NCBI GenBank assembly: GCA_964601865.1
Contig: CAZRPI010000143.1
Span: forward strand, 1 to 8,291
Length of the DNA: 8,291 nucleotides
Direction: 5' to 3'
Origin: Pseudopelobacter sp964601865
Lineage (GTDB): Bacteria; Desulfobacterota; Desulfuromonadia; Geobacterales; Pseudopelobacteraceae
Shown: in pieces, positions 1 through 5,519 of the stretch
How the letters are laid out: each line of letters begins with the position of its first letter
How positions within the stretch are numbered: the first letter of the stretch is position 1
Translations under genes and position numbers: made by a program
Notes under the pieces: generated by a model
What the model was told of the DNA's origin: nothing
Databases searched by the model: none
What the model saw: only the letters and a program-made list of their open reading frames with translations

Positions 1-70
1 AAACAGGACGTTCTCCGTCTGCTCTGTGGTGCAGCTTTAACGGTGTCGTTACGCGTGCAAGGAGGAACAT

Positions 71-802
71 ATGAATCACGTTTTTTCATCAGATGCCATG
101 GCAAGGGTCGTTGTTGCGCTGCTGTTGCAGCTGGTACTGATAGTGCCGGCATCGGTCCGGGCGGATTTCACTCTGCCGGATGCAATCCGGGACAAGGTCG
201 AAGTTATTGCCACCTTTGACTCAAAACAGGTCTCGATCGCAACCGATAAAGCCGCATTTGCGGAAAAACAGAGGATTTTCAGCGAATTGATCGGCAATGC
301 ACAGAAGCCGGAAGGCAAGGGCGGTGTGTTTGAAGGAAAGGTTGTCAAGGTCAGGAAAGCGTTCCCGGTTTTCAGGGTCTATACGGAAAAGAAAGATCCC
401 CGGACCGGATGGAACAACCGTCTGGGCGGATGGTGGACTCACGTCCCGCCGGCGAAGGGCACCTCCACGGCCGACTACAGAAAGCGCTATGAAATCTGTG
501 AAAGTTTCAACCCCGGTCTGGATCGGGTGGTGAAATGCCGCCTCTATCCGGGGGCGCTGCTGCTGATCGGGCCTGGGCAGAGCGTGGATGAACAGCTATG
601 CGGGAAACCGGGTGAACGTTACGCCGCCGATGTCGGGAAGGAGAACCTTCAGATCTTTCTGTTCGAAATGTTTAAACACCGCTTCACCGTCAACGATGAC
701 AAGGCGCCGTTGCCGGACGTGGATCACTATATCGGCTGCCCGGCGGAATCCGATGACCGGACGTTTGGCTGGTATTCAGGGGAAAAGGGGGCTGGTGACT
801 AA
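71..802 (+). CDS. Exported protein of unknown function
   Basis: I do not recognise this 243-residue protein. The N terminus has a typical Sec signal peptide: a short polar start, a hydrophobic core at about residues 12-27 (VVVALLLQLVLIVP) and a likely cleavage site after V-R-A (residues 29-31). The mature protein is therefore probably periplasmic or outside the cell. It has no further membrane segment. It contains four cysteines (C143, C156, C177, C223), which could form two disulfides after export, and a Trp/Gly-rich patch (GWNNRLGGWW, about 113-122). The ATG at 71 is chosen because GGAGG lies at 61-65, 5 nt upstream; a later ATG at 98 would shorten the signal peptide and lacks such a site. 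The gene points toward the nif operon and is separated from it by about 420 nt, so a shared role is not indicated. Only 70 nt of upstream sequence are visible and no clear promoter is seen, so it may be a downstream gene of an operon. Gene reality is well supported; function is unknown. Confidence 0.82.
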   Translation: MNHVFSSDAMARVVVALLLQLVLIVPASVRADFTLPDAIRDKVEVIATFDSKQVSIATDKAAFAEKQRIFSELIGNAQKPEGKGGVFEGKVVKVRKAFPVFRVYTEKKDPRTGWNNRLGGWWTHVPPAKGTSTADYRKRYEICESFNPGLDRVVKCRLYPGALLLIGPGQSVDEQLCGKPGERYAADVGKENLQIFLFEMFKHRFTVNDDKAPLPDVDHYIGCPAESDDRTFGWYSGEKGAGD

Positions 803-913
803 GAGCTTTTTTGTCGCGACCCTTTACACCGTTTCATTTGTCGTATCGGTTTTTTGTAGGTTTGCAGGCGCTACCCCGTTGACTTCCATGCTGCTCAAAG
901 AGGAGGAAAAGGG

Positions 914-1033
914 TCAGCCCCGGACATTGGACAATATCTTACCCAACTTCTCCGCTTCTTCTCTCAAGGAAGCATTTTTTTCCATTTCCTTCACATATCG
1001 CTGGTACATCTTGGCCAGCGCCTCGTAGTCCAC
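914..1033 (-). other. Possible gene remnant or tiny ORF
   Basis: Read on the minus strand from GTG at 1033 to TGA at 914, this encodes 39 residues beginning VDYEALAKMYQRYVKEMEKN and ending in GKILSNVRG. The composition (alternating charged and hydrophobic residues, likely one or two amphipathic helices) looks like real protein rather than noise. There is no Shine-Dalgarno sequence before the GTG. The frame stays open upstream through the AT-rich dyad (1045-1075) to a stop near 1096 without any ATG. It could be the 3' end of a decayed gene whose 5' part was lost or replaced, or a chance open frame. I cannot name a family. Confidence 0.2.
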
Positions 1034-1044
1034 CGAGTAGTGCG

Positions 1045-1075
1045 CAAATATTTCGATTCGAACTCGAAATATTTG
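1045..1075. repeat. Perfect AT-rich inverted repeat (12-bp arms, 7-nt spacer)
   Basis: The left arm CAAATATTTCGA (1045-1056) and right arm TCGAAATATTTG (1064-1075) are exact reverse complements. They are separated by TTCGAAC, which itself contains the palindrome TTCGAA. No T-run follows on either strand, so it does not look like a standard intrinsic terminator. A dyad this long and AT-rich resembles the operator of a dimeric DNA-binding protein or a mobile-element end. No gene start lies right beside it, so its target is not evident. Confidence 0.6.
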
Positions 1076-1191
1076 TACGTATGGTTGTTACAGCCGGTTA
1101 GTATGGCAGGCAGGTGAAAAGGGACTGGAATTAATGCGGCGGACTTCAGCCGATGAGGTGATACGTTATCTGGTTGATTGGCAGGATCAGT

Positions 1192-1213
1192 GGGATCACA
1201 CCATTGTGAACCC
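1192..1213. terminator. Stem-loop just downstream of the nif operon
   Basis: On the minus strand the sequence folds as GGG-T-TCACA, loop ATGG, TGTGA-T-CCC: eight pairs with one T-T mismatch. It begins 12 nt after the stop codon of the last nif gene. The position suits a 3' end structure that limits transcription or protects the mRNA. No U-run follows on either strand, so it is not a classical rho-independent terminator; a 3' mRNA-stabilising hairpin or factor-dependent end are alternatives. Confidence 0.35.
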
Positions 1214-1224
1214 GATTAGTTGGT

Positions 1225-1554
1225 TCAGAGTGTCTTTGCCAGCTCGACAAGTGTCGATTTGATCGGTCCGGTGATGCTGTAGGGCTCGATGCCCAGATTC
1301 TCCAGTTCCGACCTGGGATGTTCTCCTATCTGGGCGGCCGCCACGGCGCGACACCCCTTCAATGCGTCGGCAATTTCCTGCAGGACATGACTCCGCAACG
1401 GATGTTCCGGGTCGAAACTGCAGTAGCGCGTGACTTTTTTCTCGTCCACCAGTCTGACGATATCGTTTTCAACCTCGTATATCAGAAAGCGTTCCGCATG
1501 ACCAAAGTGCTGGTCTATTTTATTGCCGTCTCTTGATGCAACCGCGATGAGCAT
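1225..1554 (-). CDS. NifX/NifB-C-terminal family FeMo-cofactor carrier protein
   Basis: This 109-residue protein is a single-domain member of the dinitrogenase iron-molybdenum cofactor biosynthesis family (the fold shared by NifX, NafY, VnfX and the C-terminal domain of NifB). The evidence is the opening beta strand MLIAVASRDG, the signature QHFGHAERFLIYEV (about residues 15-28), and a second half with AAAQIGEHPRSELENLGI. The QHFGHA motif is closer to the NifB C-terminal domain than to the NifX encoded upstream. H16, H19, C45 and C68 are possible cluster or cofactor contacts. Family members bind FeMo-cofactor or its precursors in the cytoplasm and pass them between NifB, NifEN and apo-dinitrogenase; the exact partner here is inferred. 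The start is fixed by GGAGG (complement of 1561-1565) 6 nt before the ATG. It is the last gene of the operon, 48 nt after the ferredoxin gene. I give no symbol because nifX, nafY or a nifB-like name cannot be told apart from sequence alone. Confidence 0.9.
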   Translation of the reverse strand: MLIAVASRDGNKIDQHFGHAERFLIYEVENDIVRLVDEKKVTRYCSFDPEHPLRSHVLQEIADALKGCRAVAAAQIGEHPRSELENLGIEPYSITGPIKSTLVELAKTL

Positions 1555-1573
1555 GATGCGCCTCCTGAAACTT

Positions 1574-1592
1574 TCCGGAAATAAATTCCGGA
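1574..1592 (-). other. Intercistronic hairpin between ferredoxin and last nif gene
   Basis: TCCGGAA (1574-1580) and TTCCGGA (1586-1592) are perfect 7-bp arms around the loop ATAAA. The hairpin sits in the 48-nt gap between the ferredoxin stop and the ribosome binding site of the last gene, about 9 nt upstream of the latter. It could stabilise the upstream message after processing or tune translation of the last gene. No U-run follows on the minus strand, so a terminator is unlikely. Confidence 0.5.
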
Positions 1593-1602
1593 TTACCGGC
1601 CG

Positions 1603-1866
1603 TTAGATTTCCACCGGTTCGAAGCTGAAACACTTCTTCGGACAGGTCCGGCCGCAGGCCTGGCAGCCGACGCAGTTGCCGGGGTTTGCCACGGTCATGA
1701 AAGCTTTGGCGGAATCATCCTCATCCACTTCCTCATAGTTCAGCACACTCATGGCGCAGACCTTGAAACAGCGTCCGCAACCGATGCACAGTTCATCGTC
1801 GATATTACTGACGAACTGGGGAATCCACTCCTGTTTGTCTCTTGTCAATCCGGTTATGTAGGCCAT
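1603..1866 (-). CDS. fdxB: Nif-specific 2[4Fe-4S] ferredoxin (ferredoxin III type)
   Basis: This 87-residue cytoplasmic ferredoxin matches the nif-specific ferredoxin III family in its N-terminal signature (MAYITGLTRDKQEWIPQFV, then an IDDELCIGCGRC segment) and in length. Two cluster-binding motifs are intact: C27-x2-C30-x2-C33-x3-C37 and C65-x2-C68-x2-C71-x3-C75-P. An extra cysteine, C79, follows closely. The first motif ends in Cys-Ala rather than the usual Cys-Pro. The two motifs are separated by an acidic insert (EEVDEDD, about 45-51), as is common in this group. Proteins of this family are low-potential electron carriers linked to nitrogenase or cofactor synthesis; its place between two NifX-family genes favours a role in cofactor assembly, which is inference. 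The ATG at 1866 is chosen because AGGAG lies 9 nt upstream and because the family signature starts there. The frame extends upstream to 1980, but that part overlaps the end of nifX and has no family resemblance. It starts 59 nt after the nifX stop. Confidence 0.92.
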   Translation of the reverse strand: MAYITGLTRDKQEWIPQFVSNIDDELCIGCGRCFKVCAMSVLNYEEVDEDDSAKAFMTVANPGNCVGCQACGRTCPKKCFSFEPVEI

Positions 1867-1925
1867 CGTCAATTTCTCCTTTTCTTGTTTTTTTAAATAT
1901 CCAGGTTTTATCAGTTTCTCCAGGT

Positions 1926-2312
1926 CTACTCGGCTTGAAACGGTGTGATCAGATCCTTGTTCAGTGCTTTTCTCAGCCATGGTGGGGGATTGCCGCGCAG
2001 AACTTCCTGAAGCCGCTCCACCGTTGCCTTGAGGCTGACTTCGTTTCCGGTTTTCATGGGATGGATCTTTTTCGCCACCAGTTTTGCGGCCGCCGGTCCG
2101 CCGATCTGCATCGAGTATACGATGGCGCAGTCGGCAAGCGCTTTTGCCCGTGCGGCGATCCGGTCCTCCTCGTCGTCTCCCTCTTCCCCGACGTTGATTG
2201 TTTTCAGAAAACCGGCTTCATCCGGTCCGACATCCCAGACATGGAAGACATCCGTCTGGCCGAAATGGAGATCGATCATTTCGCCGCTTGATGTCGCAAA
2301 TGCAATTTTCAT
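1926..2312 (-). CDS. nifX: Nitrogenase cofactor carrier/maturation protein NifX
   Basis: This is a 128-residue cytoplasmic protein. The N-terminal half shows the family pattern MKIAFATSSGEMIDLHFGQT (residues 1-20). The middle contains LADCAIVYSMQIGGPAAAKLV (about 59-79) with IHPMKTG following, and the end has GNPPPWLRKAL (107-117), which is characteristic of true NifX. NifX binds the NifB product (NifB-co) and VK-cluster type precursors and exchanges them with NifEN, so its location directly after nifEN fits. H16 and the lone C62 are possible ligand-contact residues. The start at 2312 is supported by AAGGAGA ending about 4-5 nt before the ATG. The frame is open to an ATG at 2396, but that would cross the intercistronic palindrome and add residues unlike NifX. 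The gap to nifEN is 110 nt, long for an operon, and is filled largely by that palindrome. I see no -24/-12 or clear -35/-10 promoter in the gap, so co-transcription from the nifEN promoter is likely. Confidence 0.93.
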   Translation of the reverse strand: MKIAFATSSGEMIDLHFGQTDVFHVWDVGPDEAGFLKTINVGEEGDDEEDRIAARAKALADCAIVYSMQIGGPAAAKLVAKKIHPMKTGNEVSLKATVERLQEVLRGNPPPWLRKALNKDLITPFQAE

Positions 2313-2361
2313 GGGGTCTCCTTTCAAAATTATTTTTGCAATTACAAACATGATGACAGGC

Positions 2362-2385
2362 AGAGACGCATTGCAATGCGTCTCT
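2362..2385. repeat. Perfect 24-bp palindrome between nifEN and nifX (REP-like)
   Basis: AGAGACGCATTG (2362-2373) is followed at once by its exact reverse complement (2374-2385), with no spacer. On the minus strand it reads GTAGAGACGC at the left and GCGTCTCTG at the right. This resembles the short GTAGAGACG...CGTCTCTAC palindromes that occur in many copies in some bacterial genomes, notably cyanobacteria. In the nif transcript it would form a strong hairpin 37 nt after the nifEN stop and about 50 nt before nifX. That could protect the nifEN message or reduce read-through into nifX. Only one copy is present in this window, so repeat-family membership is inferred. Confidence 0.7.
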
Positions 2386-2422
2386 ACGGCATACAAACAG
2401 TCATCCTGGATGCAATCCGGAA

Positions 2423-5182
2423 TCAGTTATGCGCCACCTTCTGCGCTTCGCTGGCGTTGGCCTGGAACAGGTTCGCCACCTCGAATACCAGGTTCATGGT
2501 CCCCCGGTAGCCCGACCAGACTTTCTGATGGGCGCCGAGCCGGTCGAAGACCGGCAGCCCCGCCCTCAGGTGGGCACCGATCCTGAGCTTTGCCGCCGCC
2601 TGGCGGCCGTTGCTGTTGGCAACCAGCAGATCTGCTCCCGCAGCTGCTCGCTCCAGATCCTCCAGGTCCCCGACAAACACATTGTCGCTGGGCAGGGCAT
2701 CCAGACCGCGCGTCCTGGTGGCGCTCACCGCCGCCTGGATCCGGCATCCCATGCCGTCCAGGAAACGGGCCAGGGCCTTCAGATTGTCCGACTCCAGGGC
2801 CAGGGCCACCTTTTTGGTGCCGAACTGGTAGTGGCTGTCCAGCATGGCGTCCATCAGACGGCTGCGCCAGCGGCGCTGCGTGAGTGGTACGGGATTCCCA
2901 GAGATATTCGACAGGACTGCCATGAAGCGGTCCGTCTCCGCCAGGCCGGTCAGGGAGGTGAAGCCATAGGCAGGGATACCATGTTTCTCCCTCATCTTGA
3001 TCGCGGCCTTTGCCAGGGAATCGCCGACGTAGATTGTGGCCATGCTGCGGCCGGCGCCCCGGATCGCCTCAACCCTGATGCCGCCGGTGGCCAGGGGGGA
3101 AACCTCGTCGTCAATGTGTCCGTCCATGGCGTTGGATATGTCGGGTATGGTCAGAACCGTGAGACCGAACGACTCCATAATTCCCCTGACCTCTTCCACG
3201 TCCGCCGGCGTCAGATGGGCGCCGGGAAGCAGGTTCACCTGCCCCGGAACGGTCTCGCCTCCCTCGGCCAGGGCCATCAGGATCGCCTCCACCGCGATGG
3301 CGTAGCCTTCCTGCAGCGAGCCGCAGTAATCAGGTGTGGCGGCGTGGACAACGGGTGTGGCGGCCAGCTCCGGATTCTCCCGCCGGAACTGGACGATGGC
3401 GCTGTTCACGTCATCGCCCATGGTTTCGGTCAGGCCGGAGGTCATCACCCCTACCACCTTTGGCCTGAATTTTTCCATGACCCGCCTGAGCCCCATTTTC
3501 AGGTTTTCCCAGCCGCCGAAGATGGCCGAGTCCTCGCTCATGGCCGTGGCGTTGAGAGCGACGGACTCCTTGTAATGACGGGAGAGCTGAAGACGGATGA
3601 ACGTGGAGCACCCCTGGGCGCCGTGCAGCAGCCCCAGCATGTTGTCGATACCCAGATAGGCCATGGTTGCCCCCAGGGCGGGCGAATTCTTCTGGGGATT
3701 GACGATGGCGGCCTTTGCGGGGACTTCAACCGAGGAAGACGACAGATCCTCCGCCAGATAGGTGTCGGCGTGACTCAGGGCGCAGAACGCGTCGTCAGCA
3801 AGTTGCTCCGAGCTCTTCTCCCAAGGCGCCGGGGCGTTCAGCACCGGCCAGATCGGGCTGTTGACCGTCAGATCCAACTGCTTGGCGAAGGTCACCATGC
3901 CGCCGTACCCGGCGTAAGGGTGGCTGCGGCCGTGATTGATGTCCAGAAAGGGCGTCCTGGTCTTGAGCGCCAGAAACTTGACCTTGCCACCCGCAACGAT
4001 GAGATCGGGCATCTTTTCCCGCATGATCGCCAGCAGGCCCGCGGTGCTGGTGTCCTCGATGATCCCGGCGTCGGCCCGCATCAGCGCCTTCATGCGGTAA
4101 AAATCCTCAAGCGTGGAGTTCTGGGTGCCGGCCGCCAGGATTTCCACTCCCAGCTCAGCCAGGGCATTGACCATGGACCAGGTCTTGACGCCGCCGGTGA
4201 ACAGCACCGCGCGTTTTCCTTCCAGTCTGGCCCGGTAGGGCGCGATCGCTTCGCGGCAGGCGGCCTCTTCTTCTTCCAGCAGCCGTTCGACCCGCTCCTG
4301 CATGATTCTCTTCTCCAGGCCGTTGACCGAATTGTCCAGCTCCCGTGCGATGTTGCGCAAAGCCCTGGCTATGTCCGTAATGCCGTAGAACGACTCCTCC
4401 AGGTAGGGCATGCCGTAGGTTTTGTGCATCTTTTTGGCGAGGTTGGTCAGGCTTTTGGAGCAGATGATCACGTTGAGTCTGGCCCGATGGGCGTAGCGCA
4501 GGTCCTCGAACCGGGCGTCGCCGCTGAAACAGGACAGGATCTGGATCCCCAGCCGTTCGAACAGCGGCAGCATGCCCCACAGGTCGCCGGCTATGTTGTA
4601 TTCGCCGATGAGGTTGATCGGATATTCCCCGAGAACCGGCGGTTCCGCGGTCCCAATGACGTGTTTGAACAGAATCTCGCCGGCCAGGCGGTTACCGATG
4701 TTCTTGTCGCCGATGAAACCGGGGGTATTGACCGGAATCACCGGAATAGCCACCTTCTTGGCAGCCTCCCTGCAGACCGCCTCGACGTCGTCGCCGGTCA
4801 TGGCGGTGACGCAGGTGGCATAGACGAAGATGGCCCTGGCCTGGTCACGGTAGCGCTCCTCCAGATCCAGGATCGCCCGGTACAGCTTCTTCTCTCCCCC
4901 GAAGACGACGTCGTTCTCCAGCATCTCGGTGGTGAAGCCGCGCCGGAACAGCTGGGGTCCGGAGGAACGGGCACCGCGGTTGTCCCAGGAATTGCCGGCG
5001 CAGGCGATGGGGCCATGCACCAGGTGAATGGCGTCGGTGACCGGCATGAGCACCACCCGCGCCCCGTCGTAGGCGCAACTCCGTTCGGTTCCTTCGCCCG
5101 GTTCGGACTTTTTGCAGAACTTCGGCGCCCCCCTGTCATGGGTTTCGCATCCGGTTACGTCGTAATAATCAGGTTTCGCCAT
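2423..5182 (-). CDS. nifEN: Fused NifE-NifN scaffold for FeMo-cofactor assembly
   Basis: This 919-residue cytoplasmic protein joins two proteins that are usually separate. Residues 1 to about 470 are NifE: ERSCAYDGA (C36), GPIACAGNSWDNRG (C61) and YATCVTAMTGDD (C124) match the three NifE cysteines that hold the NifEN [4Fe-4S] cluster. NVIICSKSL (C241) fits the cysteine near the L-cluster site, and LDINHGRSHPYAGYGGM is a NifD/NifE-like block. From about residue 493 it is NifN: AIVNPQKNSPALGATMAYLG, then LLHGAQGC (C525, the NifN ligand), SGLTETMGDD and TPDYCGSLQEGY. A short linker rich in Ser and acidic residues (about 477-492, near 3707-3754) joins them. The total equals NifE plus NifN, so neither half is truncated. 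NifEN accepts the NifB product and converts it, with NifH, to FeMo-cofactor. The start at 5182 has GGAG 7 nt upstream; the frame is open to 5353, but that would begin upstream of the sigma-54 promoter. NifEN fusions are known in Geobacter, so this is a lineage trait and not an assembly error. First gene of the operon. Confidence 0.97.
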   Translation of the reverse strand: MAKPDYYDVTGCETHDRGAPKFCKKSEPGEGTERSCAYDGARVVLMPVTDAIHLVHGPIACAGNSWDNRGARSSGPQLFRRGFTTEMLENDVVFGGEKKLYRAILDLEERYRDQARAIFVYATCVTAMTGDDVEAVCREAAKKVAIPVIPVNTPGFIGDKNIGNRLAGEILFKHVIGTAEPPVLGEYPINLIGEYNIAGDLWGMLPLFERLGIQILSCFSGDARFEDLRYAHRARLNVIICSKSLTNLAKKMHKTYGMPYLEESFYGITDIARALRNIARELDNSVNGLEKRIMQERVERLLEEEEAACREAIAPYRARLEGKRAVLFTGGVKTWSMVNALAELGVEILAAGTQNSTLEDFYRMKALMRADAGIIEDTSTAGLLAIMREKMPDLIVAGGKVKFLALKTRTPFLDINHGRSHPYAGYGGMVTFAKQLDLTVNSPIWPVLNAPAPWEKSSEQLADDAFCALSHADTYLAEDLSSSSVEVPAKAAIVNPQKNSPALGATMAYLGIDNMLGLLHGAQGCSTFIRLQLSRHYKESVALNATAMSEDSAIFGGWENLKMGLRRVMEKFRPKVVGVMTSGLTETMGDDVNSAIVQFRRENPELAATPVVHAATPDYCGSLQEGYAIAVEAILMALAEGGETVPGQVNLLPGAHLTPADVEEVRGIMESFGLTVLTIPDISNAMDGHIDDEVSPLATGGIRVEAIRGAGRSMATIYVGDSLAKAAIKMREKHGIPAYGFTSLTGLAETDRFMAVLSNISGNPVPLTQRRWRSRLMDAMLDSHYQFGTKKVALALESDNLKALARFLDGMGCRIQAAVSATRTRGLDALPSDNVFVGDLEDLERAAAGADLLVANSNGRQAAAKLRIGAHLRAGLPVFDRLGAHQKVWSGYRGTMNLVFEVANLFQANASEAQKVAHN

Positions 5183-5293
5183 CGGAACTCTCCTGCAGCC
5201 CAGCTTTTGCTGAAAACAGCGCCTCGTCCCCCGGCTTCGGAGTCCGCCTGAGCAGCAGCCGACGGCTTCCATTCGTATTGTGCGCTGATGTAG
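5183..5293 (-). promoter_or_regulatory. Structured 5' leader of nifEN, possible attenuator
   Basis: If transcription starts about 12 nt past the -12 element, the leader is roughly 110 nt and unusually self-complementary. CAGCGC (5287-5282) can pair with GCGCTG (5222-5217). Inside that, CGTC (5264-5261) pairs with GACG (5228-5225) and GGCT (5260-5257) with AGCC (5236-5233). The long stem ends directly at a run of four U (5216-5213). Next come two short hairpins that exclude each other because they share CAGC (5212-5209): GCTG-TTTT-CAGC and CAGC-AAAA-GCTG; a third GCTG (5199-5196) lies just before the ribosome binding site. This is what one expects of a switchable leader. In Geobacter sulfurreducens some nif genes are known to be controlled by antitermination (the GnfK/GnfR system). 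Whether this leader is such a target is inference; I could not make out a clear paired ANTAR hexaloop motif. Confidence 0.4.
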
Positions 5294-5303
5294 TTCTTCG
5301 CTT

Positions 5304-5320
5304 AGCAGTTGTCGTGCCAA
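5304..5320 (-). promoter_or_regulatory. Sigma-54 (RpoN) -24/-12 promoter of nifEN
   Basis: The minus strand reads TTGGCACGACAACTGCT. It has GG at -24 (5318-5317) and GC at -12 (5306-5305) separated by exactly 10 nt, and the full TTGGCACG block of the consensus TGGCACG-N4-TTGCT; only the first T of TTGC differs (CTGC). Transcription would start near 5293, giving a leader of about 110 nt before nifEN. Sigma-54 promoters need an enhancer-binding activator. I found no NifA-type TGT-N10-ACA site between 5321 and 5630, which fits Geobacter, where a different activator (GnfM) is reported to drive nif genes. A loose TTGGG-N16-CCCAA dyad (5328-5353) lies just upstream but unusually close to the promoter. 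Confidence 0.8.
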
Positions 5321-5466
5321 GGGCGTTTTGGGTACAATGTGTATTAATCCCAAGGAGTTATGTTCGCTGCCGAGCGGTGAGTCTGAAGTCCGTGCTCTGA
5401 TTTTGTGCAGATTTGCCTTTTGGACGCCCAGGCGGTACCTTCTATTGAGTGATCGACGAACACTGC

Positions 5467-5495
5467 TTGACAGATTGCGCCGCTTCTCTCATAAA
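5467..5495 (+). promoter_or_regulatory. Possible sigma-70 promoter for the GGDEF-EAL gene
   Basis: A perfect TTGACA (5467-5472) is followed after 17 nt by CATAAA (5490-5495), a 4-of-6 match to TATAAT. Transcription would begin near 5502, about 130 nt before the ATG. The optimal spacing and perfect -35 support it; the weak -10 lowers confidence. It could act beside the second promoter near 5550. Confidence 0.4.
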
Positions 5496-5519
5496 CATAT
5501 TATTTACGTATGAATTTCC

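Larger units (their letters stand above)
803..1224. other. Gene-poor interval between the exported protein and the nif operon end
   Basis: This stretch of about 420 nt lies between two convergent genes and is visibly more AT-rich than its neighbours. No reading frame has both a convincing ribosome binding site and recognisable protein. It has a T-run at 807-812 right after the upstream stop codon, but only a weak hairpin before it. It also holds a possible reverse-strand gene remnant (914-1033), a perfect AT-rich inverted repeat (1045-1075) and a stem-loop (1192-1213), each listed separately. I see no tRNA, IS element end or CRISPR repeat in it. Confidence 0.6.

Noticed and set aside
588..1028. 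Plus-strand ORF overlapping the end of the first gene
   Set aside because: It shares over 200 nt with a well-supported gene in another frame, lacks a ribosome binding site and reads as low-complexity shadow sequence.
1134..1262. A 42-codon plus-strand ORF starting MRRTSADEV
   Set aside because: It overlaps the end of the last nif gene, has only a weak ribosome binding site and no recognisable features.
1867..1980. Earlier start for the ferredoxin at 1980
   Set aside because: It overlaps the nifX coding end and adds residues unlike ferredoxin III; the 1866 start has an AGGAG site.
2313..2396. Earlier start for nifX at 2396
   Set aside because: It would translate through the 24-bp palindrome; the 2312 start has AAGGAGA just upstream and matches the NifX N terminus.
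2429..5251. A 940-codon open frame on the plus strand antisense to nifEN
   Set aside because: It lies entirely opposite a gene with strong family signatures, its product is rich in Arg, Gly, Gln and His with no recognisable domain, and it is explained by the codon bias of the GC-rich nifEN strand.
5183..5353. N-terminal extension of nifEN to an ATG at 5353
   Set aside because: It would start upstream of the sigma-54 promoter, has no NifE similarity, and the ATG at 5182 has a good ribosome binding site and places the cysteines at the expected NifE positions.
5328..5513. A 61-codon plus-strand ORF in the divergent region
   Set aside because: It needs a TTG start without a ribosome binding site, covers the promoter elements of both flanking genes, and its sequence resembles no family.
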